Positions 6,257 to 6,407 of a DNA stretch of 6,407 nucleotides are shown piece after piece (the stretch's first letter is position 1; every line of letters starts with the position of its first letter). The notes beneath the pieces were generated by a model. That model was not told the origin of the DNA and searched no databases. It saw nothing but the letters and a program-made list of their open reading frames with translations. Source of the DNA: Solirubrobacterales bacterium (GTDB lineage: Bacteria; Actinomycetota; Thermoleophilia; Solirubrobacterales; Solirubrobacteraceae); the NCBI GenBank assembly GCA_013695395.1, contig JACDAP010000052.1, positions 1-6,407 on the forward strand, written 5' to 3'. Position numbers and translations under genes: made by a program.

Positions 6257-6262
6257 TACGCT
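6257..6262 (+). promoter_or_regulatory. Putative -10 element for the Rrf2-family gene
   Basis: TACGCT fits TANNNT and lies 11 nt before the ATG at 6274, so a transcript would begin about 4-5 nt upstream of the start codon, nearly leaderless. A partial -35 (CTGACG, 6231-6236) overlaps the stop of the preceding gene but at about 20 nt spacing, which is long. The same close arrangement is seen before gltX. Weak evidence by itself. Confidence 0.3.
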
Positions 6263-6273
6263 GGGGCGCGCAG

Positions 6274-6407
6274 ATGCTGTCGATCACGAGCAAGAGCCCG
6301 TACGCCTTGAAGGCCCTGACCGAGCTGGCCGTCAGCGGGGACGCCGGTCCGGTGCCGATCGGTGAGCTCGCGCGTCGCCGTGACATCCCGGTCCAGTTCC
6401 TCGAGCA
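6274..6407 (+). CDS. Rrf2-family transcriptional regulator, N-terminal part (runs off the window)
   Basis: Only the first 44 codons are present; the reading frame is still open at the right edge. The protein begins MLSITSKSPYALKALTELAV, then VPIGELARRRDIPVQFLE. This is the typical start of the Rrf2 winged helix-turn-helix family (IscR, NsrR, CymR, RsrR): a short strand, the YALKAL helix, then the helix-turn-helix IGELARRRDIPVQFLE, where the family usually has a form like xxIAExxxIxxxYLE. The iron-sulphur cysteines of IscR/NsrR-type members lie further on, outside the window, so the sensed signal cannot be judged. ATG 6274 is the natural start: the preceding 39 nt after the cyclase stop hold a -10-like box and no Shine-Dalgarno. 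Same strand as the cyclase, but the family and the likely own promoter suggest a separate unit. Subfamily is not assignable. Confidence 0.88.
   Translation, partial: MLSITSKSPYALKALTELAVSGDAGPVPIGELARRRDIPVQFLE

Overview
The window comes from a high-GC (roughly 70%) bacterial chromosome and is almost fully coding. Strong third-position G/C bias, starts without Shine-Dalgarno sequences that sit just behind TANNNT-type -10 boxes, and the character of DnaE, Nfo and the LuxR-type helix-turn-helix suggest a deep-branching actinobacterium. A member of Thermoleophilia/Solirubrobacterales (Conexibacter- or Patulibacter-like) is my best guess. That placement is inference from general sequence character, not from a search.

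Region 1 (1-2535) holds DNA maintenance genes. The window opens inside dnaE (DNA polymerase III alpha). The first 94 codons are not polymerase: they are the C-terminal end of an intein, with a clear splice junction between 282 and 283. The remaining 445 codons are the C-terminal part of alpha (fingers, HhH region, clamp-binding motif, OB fold, C-terminal domain). Convergent to it, only 7 nt away, is nfo (endonuclease IV), with all nine metal ligands.

Region 2 (2486-3885): gltX (glutamyl-tRNA synthetase) is divergent from nfo across a 50-nt gap. A -10-like TAGAGT lies so close to the gltX ATG that the mRNA is probably leaderless. The enzyme contains no cysteine, so the zinc-binding insertion of many GluRS enzymes is absent.

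Region 3 (3886-6234) looks like a two-gene signalling operon. A 76-nt gap carries a sigma-28 (FliA/SigD)-like GCCGATA element followed by a good Shine-Dalgarno. The first gene encodes an HDOD domain fused to a C-terminal LuxR-type helix-turn-helix. The second, 12 nt later, encodes a PAS-GGDEF diguanylate cyclase whose catalytic motifs are intact but spread over two reading frames by three single-base indels (2 to 1 to 2 to 1). It is either a very recent pseudogene, a phase-variable gene, or a locus with sequence errors. The pairing suggests a motility-linked cyclic-di-GMP/transcription module.

Region 4 (6235-6407): a new gene starts at 6274 and runs off the end. It is the N-terminus of an Rrf2-family regulator and also has a -10-like box very close to its ATG.

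There is no gene-free stretch above 300 bases. No tRNA, rRNA, CRISPR array, insertion sequence or long repeat was seen. The parts most worth following up are the DnaE intein, the sigma-28-like HDOD-LuxR/GGDEF operon, and the cluster of frameshifts in the cyclase.
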